DNA of 24,488 nt from Clostridia bacterium (GTDB taxonomy: Bacteria > Bacillota > Clostridia > UBA1381), in assembly GCA_008668455.1 (NCBI GenBank), contig RQCD01000227.1:1-24488 (forward strand), written 5' to 3'. This document shows, one piece after another, positions 15,115 to 22,074 of the stretch. Under the pieces are notes generated by a model that was not told the DNA's origin, ran no database searches, and saw only the letters and a program-made list of their open reading frames with translations. The stretch's first letter is position 1. Each line of letters begins with the position of its first letter. The translations under genes and the position numbers were made by a program.

Positions 15115-16245
15115 ATGAATGAATACCAATGGTCACAGGATCCGATTTTGAATACTTCACTTCCGGATACTCCTAACGGCGCGCCCGGAAAGAAAAAAGG
15201 CTTCCCGGTATGGGCAACGGCGTTTCTTACCTCCCTTGCAGCATGCGGTGCAGTTCTTACGGTATTTTCTCTGGCAGTTGTTCCGCATATGCGCCCCTCT
15301 ACAACGATTTCCTATTCCGGCAGCGGTGAGACGCCGTCAGCGCTCCCGGAGCAGACAGACTTTCAGCAGATTTTACAGCAATGCCTGGAAGGTACAGTTT
15401 GTGTTTCCTCGAAAGGAACGGTGAGCGGATTCTTCTCCGGACGTTATTCGGCAGGGGAATCCAGCGGCGTGATTGTGAGTCAGGACGGGTATTTGATTGC
15501 GTCTGCATCTTCGATTGAGCCGGGCGGTGAAATTACGGTTACGCTGACTGATAACCGGGAATACCCGGCAGAGGTAATCGGTGCGGACGGAAAAACCGAT
15601 ATTGCCGTATTGAAAATTAATGAAACAAATCTCCCGGCAGTGACGCTGGGGGATTCGGATCAGGTGAAGCTGTGCGAGGATTTTGTCACGGTTGGAAATC
15701 CACTTGGAACAAAGATTAAAAACACCGTTACCAAAGGCAGTATTGCCGGAATTAATCAGAATGTGGCGCTGCAAGGCGGAACGAGCGTGAATCTGCTGCA
15801 GCTGAACGCAGCGCTGAATCCCGGAAATGCCGGCGGCGGAGTGTTTAATGCAGCAGGACAGATGATCGGGGTTGTCTCAGCGAGCATTTCATCCTCGGCA
15901 GACGGAATCGGCTTTGCCATTCCATCCAATGATATCAAGGTAATTTTAGAATCGCTGATCCATACCGGAACGGTTTCGGAGTCTGCCTCCGGCGGTACGC
16001 CGATGCTTGGAATTACTGCAACCGACGCGTCCTATGGCGTCACGGTAGAAACAGTGACAGAGCGTTCTCCGGCAGAAAATGCCGGAATCAAAACCGGGGA
16101 TCTGATTATTAAAATTGACGGAACACCGGTCAATACCGTTGCAAAAATCAATGAGCTGCGTCAGCAGCATCAAACCGGAGATTCCATGCTGGTGACGGTT
16201 TACCGGGACGGTGAAACGCTGGATCTGACGGTGGTTTTGCAATAG
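15115..16245 (+). CDS. HtrA/DegP-like membrane protein with a degenerate catalytic triad (probable pseudoprotease)
   Basis: The fold is HtrA: cytoplasmic N-terminus, one membrane helix (about 34-57), trypsin-like domain (about 85-285) and one C-terminal PDZ domain (about 295-376, with VETVTERSPAENAGIKTGD). The normal catalytic His in GYILTNNHVV aligns with Ser132 of GYLIASASSI. The nucleophile in GNSGGPL aligns with Ala239 of GNAGGGV. Only the Asp (Asp162 in TDIAVLKI) remains. The frame is intact and domain folds look preserved, so it is not a decaying pseudogene. It would act outside the membrane as a chaperone, scaffold or PDZ adaptor; that is inference. RBS TAGGAG precedes ATG 15115. It stands alone between the transposon remnant and thrS; in B. 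subtilis an HtrA lies in the wal locus. Confidence 0.88.
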   Translation: MNEYQWSQDPILNTSLPDTPNGAPGKKKGFPVWATAFLTSLAACGAVLTVFSLAVVPHMRPSTTISYSGSGETPSALPEQTDFQQILQQCLEGTVCVSSKGTVSGFFSGRYSAGESSGVIVSQDGYLIASASSIEPGGEITVTLTDNREYPAEVIGADGKTDIAVLKINETNLPAVTLGDSDQVKLCEDFVTVGNPLGTKIKNTVTKGSIAGINQNVALQGGTSVNLLQLNAALNPGNAGGGVFNAAGQMIGVVSASISSSADGIGFAIPSNDIKVILESLIHTGTVSESASGGTPMLGITATDASYGVTVETVTERSPAENAGIKTGDLIIKIDGTPVNTVAKINELRQQHQTGDSMLVTVYRDGETLDLTVVLQ

Positions 16246-16373
16246 GATCAATCCCGGAAATAAGCCTGCGCTTCCGGTTTGGGCTGTGCGTACTGCCAAT
16301 GATTCGTCCACACCCTTTTTCAGACTTCTCTCAACCGTACCGGAGTAAAGATCATAAAAAATAAAAAAAACGC

Positions 16374-16402
16374 TTGACATTTCCGAAAAAAGGTGGCATA
16401 AT
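16374..16402 (+). promoter_or_regulatory. Promoter of thrS
   Basis: Consensus -35 TTGACA at 16374-16379, 17-nt spacer, -10 CATAAT at 16397-16402. Transcription would begin near 16408, at the start of the T-box leader. The upstream A-rich run (16352-16370) may strengthen it. The 128 nt between the htrA stop and this promoter hold only a weak CCGGAA/TTCCGG hairpin. Confidence 0.85.
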
Positions 16403-16408
16403 AGGGTT

Positions 16409-16664
16409 AAAGACGAGGAAGAAGACAGTAGCCTGCAAATTCTTCAGCAAGAGAGAGAACGCCGTGGCTGGAAGCGTTCTTGTGAGGAATGCAGCGTGAA
16501 TACCACTTTGGAGTTGCATATGAAAAAAGGCAGAGCCTTTCTAAATACCGCCGCACACCTTGCGTAAAAGGAAATTGAGTGATGATTTTATAATCATAAT
16601 TAGGGTGGAACCGTGCAATTTTTGCATCCCTAAAGACGCAAACCGTCTTTTGGGGTGCTTTTTC
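16409..16664 (+). ncRNA. T-box leader, threonine-specific, upstream of thrS
   Basis: Cis-acting leader RNA that senses uncharged tRNA-Thr and lets transcription pass into thrS when charging is low. It has the invariant T-box AGGGTGGAACCGTGC at 16602-16616, which pairs with the tRNA acceptor end and forms the antiterminator. In Stem I the apical part is the hairpin GAACGC (16457-16462) with GCGTTC (16474-16479). The likely specifier is ACC at 16502-16504, in the local context GAATACCACTT, a threonine codon. It ends in an intrinsic terminator. The gene downstream agrees with the specifier. Confidence 0.92.
16624..16664 (+). terminator. T-box attenuator terminator of thrS leader
   Basis: Hairpin between GCATCCC (16624-16630) and GGGGTGC (16652-16658), extended by AGAC/GTCT inside, followed by TTTTTT-type run at 16659-16664. 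It forms when tRNA-Thr is charged; the T-box sequence competes for its 5' arm. Confidence 0.88.
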
Positions 16665-16728
16665 TTTTGAAAAAAGCGCCTCAAAACAAATCGTTCACAA
16701 AAAATAAAAATGAATGGAGTTGGAAAAC

Positions 16729-18480
16729 ATGAGTGAAATGAACGAACTGCAAACCCTGCGGCATTCCGCATCCCATCTGCTTGCACAAGCAGTCAAGCGT
16801 CTTTATCCAAACACAAAGCTGGCAATCGGACCGGCAATCGACACCGGCTTTTATTACGATTTTGACAGCGAGCATACCTTCACCACAGAGGATCTGGAAG
16901 CCTTAGAGGCAGAAATGAAAAAAATTGCAAAGGAAAACCTGAAAATCGAGCGGTTTGAGCTTCCGAGGGAAGAAGCGCTGGCGCTGATGAAGGAGGAACC
17001 GTACAAGCAGGAATTAATCCGGGAGCTGCCGGAGGGAGAGGCGATCTCTTTCTACAAGCAGGGCGAATTCTGCGATCTTTGTGCCGGCCCGCATCTCAAT
17101 TATACCAGCAAAATCAAAGCGTTTAAGCTTTTGAGCGCAACCGGCGCATATTGGAGAGGAAACGAAAAAAATAAGATGCTGCAAAGAATTTACGGAACAG
17201 CATTTAAAACAAAGGAGGAGCTTGCGGCACATTTAGAGCAGTTAGAGGAAGCAAAGAAACGTGATCATAACAAGCTTGGGCGTGAGCTGGAATTGTTCAC
17301 CACCTCCGATCTGATTGGTCAGGGTCTGCCGATTCTGCTGCCGAAGGGCGCACGGATCATTCAGCTTTTACAGCGGTTTGTAGAGGATGAGGAGCAGCGC
17401 CGCGGGTGGCAGCTGACTAAAACACCGCTGATGGCAAAGAGCGATCTCTATAAGCTTTCCGGACATTGGGATCATTATAAAGAGGGAATGTTTGTTTTGG
17501 GAGATGAGGAAAAGGATAAGGAGGTTTTTGCGCTCCGTCCGATGACCTGTCCGTTCCAGTATCAGGCATTCTTAAATCGCGGCCGTTCCTACCGGGATCT
17601 GCCGATGCGTCTGAATGAAACCTCAACCCTGTTCCGGAACGAGGCGTCCGGTGAAATGCACGGACTGATCCGTGTTCGTCAGTTTACCATTTCCGAAGGA
17701 CACCTGATGTGTACTCCGGAGCAGCTGGAGGATGAATTTAAGGGCTGCCTGGAGCTTGCAATTTATTGCCTGAAAACCTTGGGTCTTTATGAGGATGTTT
17801 CCTATCGGTTCTCACAGTGGGATCCGAATGACCGCGATAAATACATCGGCACAGAGGAGCAATGGAACGAAGCGCAGGGTATGATGAAAAAGATTCTGGA
17901 GCATCTGGAAATCCCCTATAAAATCGGAATCGGAGAGGCTGCATTCTATGGTCCGAAGCTGGATATTCAGATTAAAAACGTCCACGGCAAGGAGGACACG
18001 CTCATCACAATTCAGATTGACCAGATGCTTGCAGAAAAATTCGGTATGGAATATACCGACCGTGACGGCACAAAGAAAAATCCGTATATCATTCACCGTA
18101 CCTCCATTGGCTGCTATGAGCGTACCTTGGCGCTTTTGATTGAAAAGTATGCCGGCGCTTTCCCGGTATGGCTTGCTCCGGTGCAGGTAAAGCTTCTGCC
18201 GATTGCAGACCGTCATTTAGATTATATCTACGAGGTGAAAAAGGAGCTGGAAAAGAGCGGCATTATCCGGATTGAGGTGGACGACCGTTCGGAAAAAATC
18301 GGCTACAAGATCCGCGAGGCACAGCTGGAAAAGGTGCCGTATATGCTGATCGCAGGCGATAAGGATATCGAAAATAATGTTGTTGCTGTCCGTTCGAGAA
18401 GGGACGGAGATTTAGGAGCAATGAGCCTTTCTGATTTTATCGCAAAGATTACAAAGGAAGTCGCAGAGAAGCAGCTTTAA
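16729..18480 (+). CDS. thrS: Threonyl-tRNA synthetase lacking the TGS domain
   Basis: Class II synthetase for tRNA-Thr. The 583-aa product starts directly at the editing domain: HSASH (12-16), the HxxxH metal-type motif, with the paired CDLCAGPHL near 116-124. The N-terminal TGS domain of E. coli ThrRS (642 aa) is absent, as in many clostridial enzymes. Catalytic core: motif 2 region MTCPFQYQAF, the GLIRVRQFTISEGHLM stretch, YGPKLDIQI, and motif 3 RTSIGCYERTLALLIE. The anticodon domain follows (APVQVKLLPI onward). Start chosen at ATG 16729, with GGAG at 16716-16719; the frame also opens at 16714. T-box controlled; followed by a strong terminator. Confidence 0.95.
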   Translation: MSEMNELQTLRHSASHLLAQAVKRLYPNTKLAIGPAIDTGFYYDFDSEHTFTTEDLEALEAEMKKIAKENLKIERFELPREEALALMKEEPYKQELIRELPEGEAISFYKQGEFCDLCAGPHLNYTSKIKAFKLLSATGAYWRGNEKNKMLQRIYGTAFKTKEELAAHLEQLEEAKKRDHNKLGRELELFTTSDLIGQGLPILLPKGARIIQLLQRFVEDEEQRRGWQLTKTPLMAKSDLYKLSGHWDHYKEGMFVLGDEEKDKEVFALRPMTCPFQYQAFLNRGRSYRDLPMRLNETSTLFRNEASGEMHGLIRVRQFTISEGHLMCTPEQLEDEFKGCLELAIYCLKTLGLYEDVSYRFSQWDPNDRDKYIGTEEQWNEAQGMMKKILEHLEIPYKIGIGEAAFYGPKLDIQIKNVHGKEDTLITIQIDQMLAEKFGMEYTDRDGTKKNPYIIHRTSIGCYERTLALLIEKYAGAFPVWLAPVQVKLLPIADRHLDYIYEVKKELEKSGIIRIEVDDRSEKIGYKIREAQLEKVPYMLIAGDKDIENNVVAVRSRRDGDLGAMSLSDFIAKITKEVAEKQL

Positions 18481-18491
18481 AGCTTCCGTAT

Positions 18492-18550
18492 ATCGGGGGT
18501 ATTAAAAAGAGTACAGTCTGTACCTTTTTGATACCCACCGATGTTTTTTT
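18492..18550 (+). terminator. Intrinsic terminator after thrS
   Basis: Long imperfect hairpin: ATCGGGGGTAT (from 18492) with ATACCCACCGAT (to 18542), AAAAAG/CTTTTT in the middle and GTACA/TGTAC around a short loop, followed by T7 (18544-18550). It ends the thrS transcript 12 nt after the stop. Confidence 0.85.
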
Positions 18551-18569
18551 GATAATTTTTAATTTTGTG

Positions 18570-18598
18570 TTGTATCTCGAAAAAAGTTGTGTTATAAT
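18570..18598 (+). promoter_or_regulatory. Promoter of the PqqD/S26B pair
   Basis: -35 TTGTAT at 18570-18575, 17-nt spacer, -10 TATAAT at 18593-18598; transcription would begin near 18605, about 28 nt before the start codon. This makes the two-gene unit independent of thrS. Confidence 0.72.
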
Positions 18599-18632
18599 GA
18601 TAGTAATGACGATATGAGAACGGAGTGAGATT

Positions 18633-18899
18633 ATGAAAATTAAAGACGGATATATTCTTCGCCAGGTGGCAGGCAACAGCATTGTGATCGCAGTGGGCGA
18701 GGAGGCTTTGAATTTTAACGGTATGATCACGATTAACGGTGCAGGCACGTTTTTGTGGAGACAGCTGGAAAAGGGCGCAACCAAGGAGGAGCTTCTGGCA
18801 GCTATGAGATCAGAATATGATGTAGACGAGGCATCTGCGCTAAAAGATCTTGAGGATTTTCTTGCAAATTTAAGAAAGGCAGATCTGATTGTCGAATAA
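18633..18899 (+). CDS. PqqD-family peptide-binding (RRE-like) protein
   Basis: Small 88-aa protein of the PqqD family, the winged-helix fold that binds leader peptides in ribosomally made peptide pathways (RiPP recognition element). The match is in pattern: LNFNGMITINGAGTFLWRQL (about 26-45), then the helix EELLAAMRSEYDVDEASALK (53-72) and DLEDFLANLRKADLI (73-87). These follow the classical PqqD order of Asn-x-x-x-Trp-x-x-Leu, an acidic helix and a terminal Leu-rich helix. RBS CGGAGTGAG precedes ATG 18633. The 3' end overlaps the next gene by 11 nt, so the two are coupled. No precursor peptide, radical SAM enzyme or ABC exporter is visible nearby, and it could equally act as a partner of the peptidase. 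Confidence 0.83.
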   Translation: MKIKDGYILRQVAGNSIVIAVGEEALNFNGMITINGAGTFLWRQLEKGATKEELLAAMRSEYDVDEASALKDLEDFLANLRKADLIVE

Positions 18900-19371
18900 T
18901 CAGCCGCGCGATATGAACGAAAAGATGAGAGTGGATATGGCGGAGATTCTGCCGATTGTTGAGGAGCAGCTGCAAGCCGGGAAAGAGGTTTGCTTTTCTC
19001 CGAACGGCGTCAGCATGCTGCCGTTTATCAGACCGGGCAGGGATTCTGTGTTTTTAAAATCGCCGCCTGAGAAAATCAAAAAGTATGACATTCTGCTCTA
19101 CCGCCGCAGAAACGGACAATTTGTCCTGCACAGAGTGGTAGGCTTTCAAAACGGCAGCTTTGTAATGTGCGGAGACAACCAGTATCTTCGGGAATATGGG
19201 ATCAATCCGGGTCAGGTGATCGGGATTGTGGAGCGGTTTTCTCATGACGGAAGGGAGATTGTCTGCCGCAGCAGGCAGCACCGCATGAGAGCAAGACTGC
19301 ATACCTGGAAGCAGTTTTGGTACGGAATTTTCAAACGGATCAAAGCAACCGTGAAAAGCTGGGTGAAGTAG
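18889..19371 (+). CDS. S26B (SipW-like) signal peptidase-type protein without a membrane anchor
   Basis: A 160-aa peptidase of the S24/S26 superfamily. Box B has the catalytic Ser42 in SPNGVSMLPFI; His81 in LHRVVGF replaces the Lys of bacterial SPase I and fits the Ser/His ER-type S26B enzymes such as SipW; CGDNQY (94-99) is the GDN box. No hydrophobic segment long enough for a membrane anchor is seen; instead the N-terminal 30 residues are charged and the C-terminal 35 are basic and amphipathic (KQFWYGIFKRIKATVKSWVK). The start is taken as TTG 18889, with GAAAGG 9 nt upstream and an 11-nt overlap with the PqqD gene; ATG 18913 has no RBS. Substrate unknown; coupling suggests that it processes something the PqqD protein binds. 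Confidence 0.8.
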   Translation: MSNNQPRDMNEKMRVDMAEILPIVEEQLQAGKEVCFSPNGVSMLPFIRPGRDSVFLKSPPEKIKKYDILLYRRRNGQFVLHRVVGFQNGSFVMCGDNQYLREYGINPGQVIGIVERFSHDGREIVCRSRQHRMRARLHTWKQFWYGIFKRIKATVKSWVK

Positions 19372-19378
19372 CGAAAAA

Positions 19379-19411
19379 AAGATCTGCCGGGGAAATATGG
19401 CGGGTCTTTTT
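19379..19411 (+). terminator. Intrinsic terminator after the S26B gene
   Basis: Stem AGATCTGCC (19380-19388) with GGCGGGTCT (19399-19407), two G-U wobbles, followed by TTTT (19408-19411). It closes the PqqD/S26B unit before the wal promoter. Confidence 0.75.
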
Positions 19412-19440
19412 GTGTTTTATTACAAAAATCTGAAAACCTC

Positions 19441-19469
19441 TTGAAGAAATAAGAAAAATCTGATAAAAT
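19441..19469 (+). promoter_or_regulatory. Promoter of walRK
   Basis: -35 TTGAAG at 19441-19446, 17-nt spacer, -10 TAAAAT at 19464-19469; start near 19476, giving a leader of about 28 nt. No WalR box is present here. Confidence 0.7.
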
Positions 19470-19503
19470 ATATCATATAAATCATTTGCGAGGAGTGGAA
19501 ACG

Positions 19504-20214
19504 ATGGAGCAGAGAAGTGTGCTGGTGATAGAGGACGAGCAGGCGATTATTGATATTCTAAAATTTAATCTGGAAAAGGAAGGCTATGAGGTATACGAGG
19601 CAACGGACGGAATCACAGGACTTAACTATGCGCTTGATAAACACCCGGATCTGATTTTGCTGGACGTGATGCTGCCGGGAATTGATGGCTTTGAGGTTTG
19701 CCGCCGTATTCGGGAGAAATCTATGGTACCGATTATCATGCTGACTGCACGCGAGGAAGAAGTGGATAAGGTACTGGGGCTGGAGCTTGGCGCAGACGAC
19801 TATATGACAAAGCCTTTTTCCATCCGTGAGCTGACTGCACGCGTTAAGGCGAATCTCAGAAGAACGATGCCGGAGCCGGTGTTAAAAAAACAGAATGGTT
19901 CGCAGGGCAATATGATCATATCCGGCGATCTGGCAATCAATGCCGAGCGGTATGAGGTGTTAAAGCGCGGAAAGGTGATTGAAATTACGCTTCGTGAATT
20001 TGAGTTGCTGAAATTTTTAGCCACCCAGCCGGAAAAGATTTTTACCAGAGAGAATCTTTTGGAAAATGTGTGGGGTTATGAATATTACGGAGATGTCCGG
20101 ACGGTGGACGTGACGGTTCGGCGGCTTCGGGAAAAGATTGAGGATGATCCGGGAACGCCGCAGTATATTATGACGAAGCGCGGCGTCGGATACTATTTCA
20201 ATCAGCACGAATGA
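19504..20214 (+). CDS. walR: WalR (YycF) response regulator, OmpR/PhoB family
   Basis: DNA-binding response regulator of 236 aa. The receiver domain (1-118) has acidic Glu10/Asp11, the phosphorylated Asp54 in LLDVMLPG, Thr in IMLTA and Lys in MTKPF. The winged-helix domain (about 135-236) ends in the WalR-like run VWGYEYYGDVRTVDVTVRRL and then REKIED. The receiver core ADDYMTKPFSIRELTARVKA is close to B. subtilis WalR. WalR controls cell-wall hydrolases and envelope homeostasis. RBS GAGGAGTG stands before ATG 19504 (the frame opens earlier at 19486). It overlaps walK by 4 nt and is followed by yycH/yycI orthologues, which supports WalR over other OmpR-type regulators such as PhoP. Confidence 0.92.
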   Translation: MEQRSVLVIEDEQAIIDILKFNLEKEGYEVYEATDGITGLNYALDKHPDLILLDVMLPGIDGFEVCRRIREKSMVPIIMLTAREEEVDKVLGLELGADDYMTKPFSIRELTARVKANLRRTMPEPVLKKQNGSQGNMIISGDLAINAERYEVLKRGKVIEITLREFELLKFLATQPEKIFTRENLLENVWGYEYYGDVRTVDVTVRRLREKIEDDPGTPQYIMTKRGVGYYFNQHE

Positions 20215-21965
20215 TGTTCCGGAGTATTCAGCAGAAGATTGTACTCATTTACGGCTTGCTGATCCTGTCGATCACGATTGTGATCGGCTCGTTCCTGTTA
20301 GTGAACCTGATCCGTTTTTACGACAGGGAATTTACCGTCATGATGGAGCAGGTTTTTACAGACGACTTTGTGGGGCAGCTGGATCAGCTGGCAGAGGGTG
20401 AGAACGGACTGGAAAAGCTGACTGATGCGGTGGCATCCTATATCGGACCGCTGGGGATTGACACCTATCGGTTCTATTGCGTCCTGGATGCGAAAACAGG
20501 GGGAGTTTTAAAAACCTCTGATCCCTACCGCAGTCAGAATCTGACAAAGAGCGATAATATTATTCTTGCCATGACCGGAAAACGTGGCAACCTGACCGAT
20601 TTTAACCGGGATTATATGGACTATGCCGTGCCTGTTTTGAACAAGAAAATACCGGAATATGTGGTTTATGTGAAGGACACCAAGGATGAAATCTACAGCA
20701 TCACCAAAAATGTTGCGCTGATTATTTTAGAAGCGCTACTTTTGGGAATCCTGATTTCAATTATAATCGGATTCTGGCTGAGCCGGACCATTTCCGTGCC
20801 GATTATCAATCTTACAAAACGTGCGGAAAAGGTTGCGTCCGGAGAGTTTGAAACCATGCCGCTTTCCAAAGCAAACGACGAGATCGGCAGGCTGACAAAC
20901 ACTTTCCAATACATGTCCGCTGCCTTAAAGACAACGCTTGAGGAGGTGGAGGCAGAAAAGAACAAGGTAGAAACAATTCTGCAAAACATGACGGAAGGAA
21001 TTCTTGCGTTCAACCTGCGCGGTGAGCTGATCCATATTAATCCGGAGGCAAAGCGCGCACTCTCCTATGAGGATCAGGAGGTATTGAATTTTGATTCCTT
21101 TGCCAGGCGGCTTCATGCTGAAATTTCTCTGGGCGATCTGTTGTATATCCGGCAGGAAAAGCCGGAGGAACGGCAGGTGGAGATGGATGGAAGGTTTTTT
21201 CGGCTGACCTTTGCTACGTTCCGGTTTGAAAACAGAATTGGCGGAGTTTTAGTTGTGATGCATGATATTACCAGGCAGGAAAAGCTGGAAATGTCCCGGA
21301 GGGAGTTTGTAGCAAATGTTTCGCACGAGCTTCGTACACCGCTGACAACGGTAAAATCCTACGCGGAAACGCTTTTGGATATGTCGGAGGAAAATGAAAT
21401 GCAGCAGCGGTTTTTAAAGGTGATTGTTTCCGAGGCAGACCGGATGACGCGCCTCGTCAAGGATCTGTTAACGCTTTCGCGCCTGGACGAAAAGCAGGGG
21501 GCACTCAAAAAGGAACCGATTGAAATGCGCAGCTTTGTTTCCGACTTAGTGGAGCGGATGCAGATAAATGCCGGGAAAAAGCAGCAGCTTTTAAGCTATA
21601 CTGCCGTGAACGAAGCGCCGGTTTTTTTCAGTGACCGCGACAAGCTGGAGCAGGTTGTGGTGAATATTTTATCCAATGCCATCAAATATACCTCTCCGGG
21701 CGGCAGAATTTGTGTGTTTTCCGGAAGAATGTACGGCGAGGTTTATATCAAGGTAGCAGATAACGGAATCGGAATTCCAAAGGAAAACCTTTCCAGAATT
21801 TTTGAACGGTTTTACCGCGTGGATAAGGCAAGAAGCCGTGATACCGGCGGAACAGGCTTAGGACTTGCAATTGCAAAGCAGATTATGGATCGTCTGGGCG
21901 GAAAAATCACCATTTCCTCAGAATACGGAAAGGGAACTGAGGTTGTTTTATCCTTGCCGGTATAA
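20211..21965 (+). CDS. walK: WalK (YycG) sensor histidine kinase
   Basis: Membrane kinase of 584 aa that phosphorylates WalR. Order of parts: TM1 (about 10-32), an extracytoplasmic sensor domain (33-165), TM2 (166-190), HAMP (191-243), PAS (about 252-355), HisKA with His372 in VSHELRTPLTT, and HATPase (about 470-584) with N-box NILSNAIKYT, G1 DNGIGIP and G2 GGTGLGLAIAK. The PAS domain and the size are the hallmarks of WalK over simpler OmpR-class kinases. It starts with ATGATG, sharing 4 nt with walR, with no separate RBS, so translation is coupled. YycH and YycI downstream are its accessory regulators in Bacillus, where they bind through their membrane helices. Confidence 0.92.
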   Translation: MMFRSIQQKIVLIYGLLILSITIVIGSFLLVNLIRFYDREFTVMMEQVFTDDFVGQLDQLAEGENGLEKLTDAVASYIGPLGIDTYRFYCVLDAKTGGVLKTSDPYRSQNLTKSDNIILAMTGKRGNLTDFNRDYMDYAVPVLNKKIPEYVVYVKDTKDEIYSITKNVALIILEALLLGILISIIIGFWLSRTISVPIINLTKRAEKVASGEFETMPLSKANDEIGRLTNTFQYMSAALKTTLEEVEAEKNKVETILQNMTEGILAFNLRGELIHINPEAKRALSYEDQEVLNFDSFARRLHAEISLGDLLYIRQEKPEERQVEMDGRFFRLTFATFRFENRIGGVLVVMHDITRQEKLEMSRREFVANVSHELRTPLTTVKSYAETLLDMSEENEMQQRFLKVIVSEADRMTRLVKDLLTLSRLDEKQGALKKEPIEMRSFVSDLVERMQINAGKKQQLLSYTAVNEAPVFFSDRDKLEQVVVNILSNAIKYTSPGGRICVFSGRMYGEVYIKVADNGIGIPKENLSRIFERFYRVDKARSRDTGGTGLGLAIAKQIMDRLGGKITISSEYGKGTEVVLSLPV

Positions 21966-21988
21966 ATGTAAATGCATTTTAATTTTGG

Positions 21989-22005
21989 TGTAATGGTGTT
22001 GTAAC
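21989..22005 (+). promoter_or_regulatory. WalR (YycF) operator, TGTAAT-N5-TGTAAC
   Basis: Exact match to the published WalR direct repeat TGTWAH-N5-TGTWAH: TGTAAT (21989-21994), GGTGT, TGTAAC (22000-22005). It ends 10 nt before the -10 TATAAT (22016-22021) and covers the -35 region, which has no good -35 of its own; this is the layout of an activator-dependent promoter. A related TGTAAA begins at 21967, exactly 22 nt upstream, so a second weaker site on the same helix face is possible. Confidence 0.7.
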
Positions 22006-22015
22006 ATGAGTGTGT

Positions 22016-22021
22016 TATAAT
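22016..22021 (+). promoter_or_regulatory. -10 element of an internal wal-operon promoter
   Basis: TATAAT in the gap between walK and the secreted-protein gene, 54 nt before its ATG; no consensus -35 is found 16-18 nt upstream, where the WalR box lies instead. Start expected near 22028. Confidence 0.65.
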
Positions 22022-22074
22022 AGAAGTATCATAAAAACGGATCAAGTGTCTTATATAGATTGGGGTTATTAATT

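Noticed and set aside
16246..16300. Terminator after the HtrA-like gene
   Set aside because: CCGGAA/TTCCGG hairpin has a 12-nt loop and is not followed by a T-run, so it is too weak to call.
17812..18216. 134-aa minus-strand open frame opposite thrS
   Set aside because: Antisense to a clear ThrRS catalytic domain and without RBS.
18913..19371. Later ATG start for the S26B gene
   Set aside because: No Shine-Dalgarno sequence upstream, while TTG 18889 has AAGAAAGG at suitable spacing; kept as a fallback only.
19370..19504. Short precursor-peptide gene near the PqqD/S26B pair
   Set aside because: The spacer holds a terminator and the wal promoter; no short frame with an RBS was seen here or in 18481-18632.
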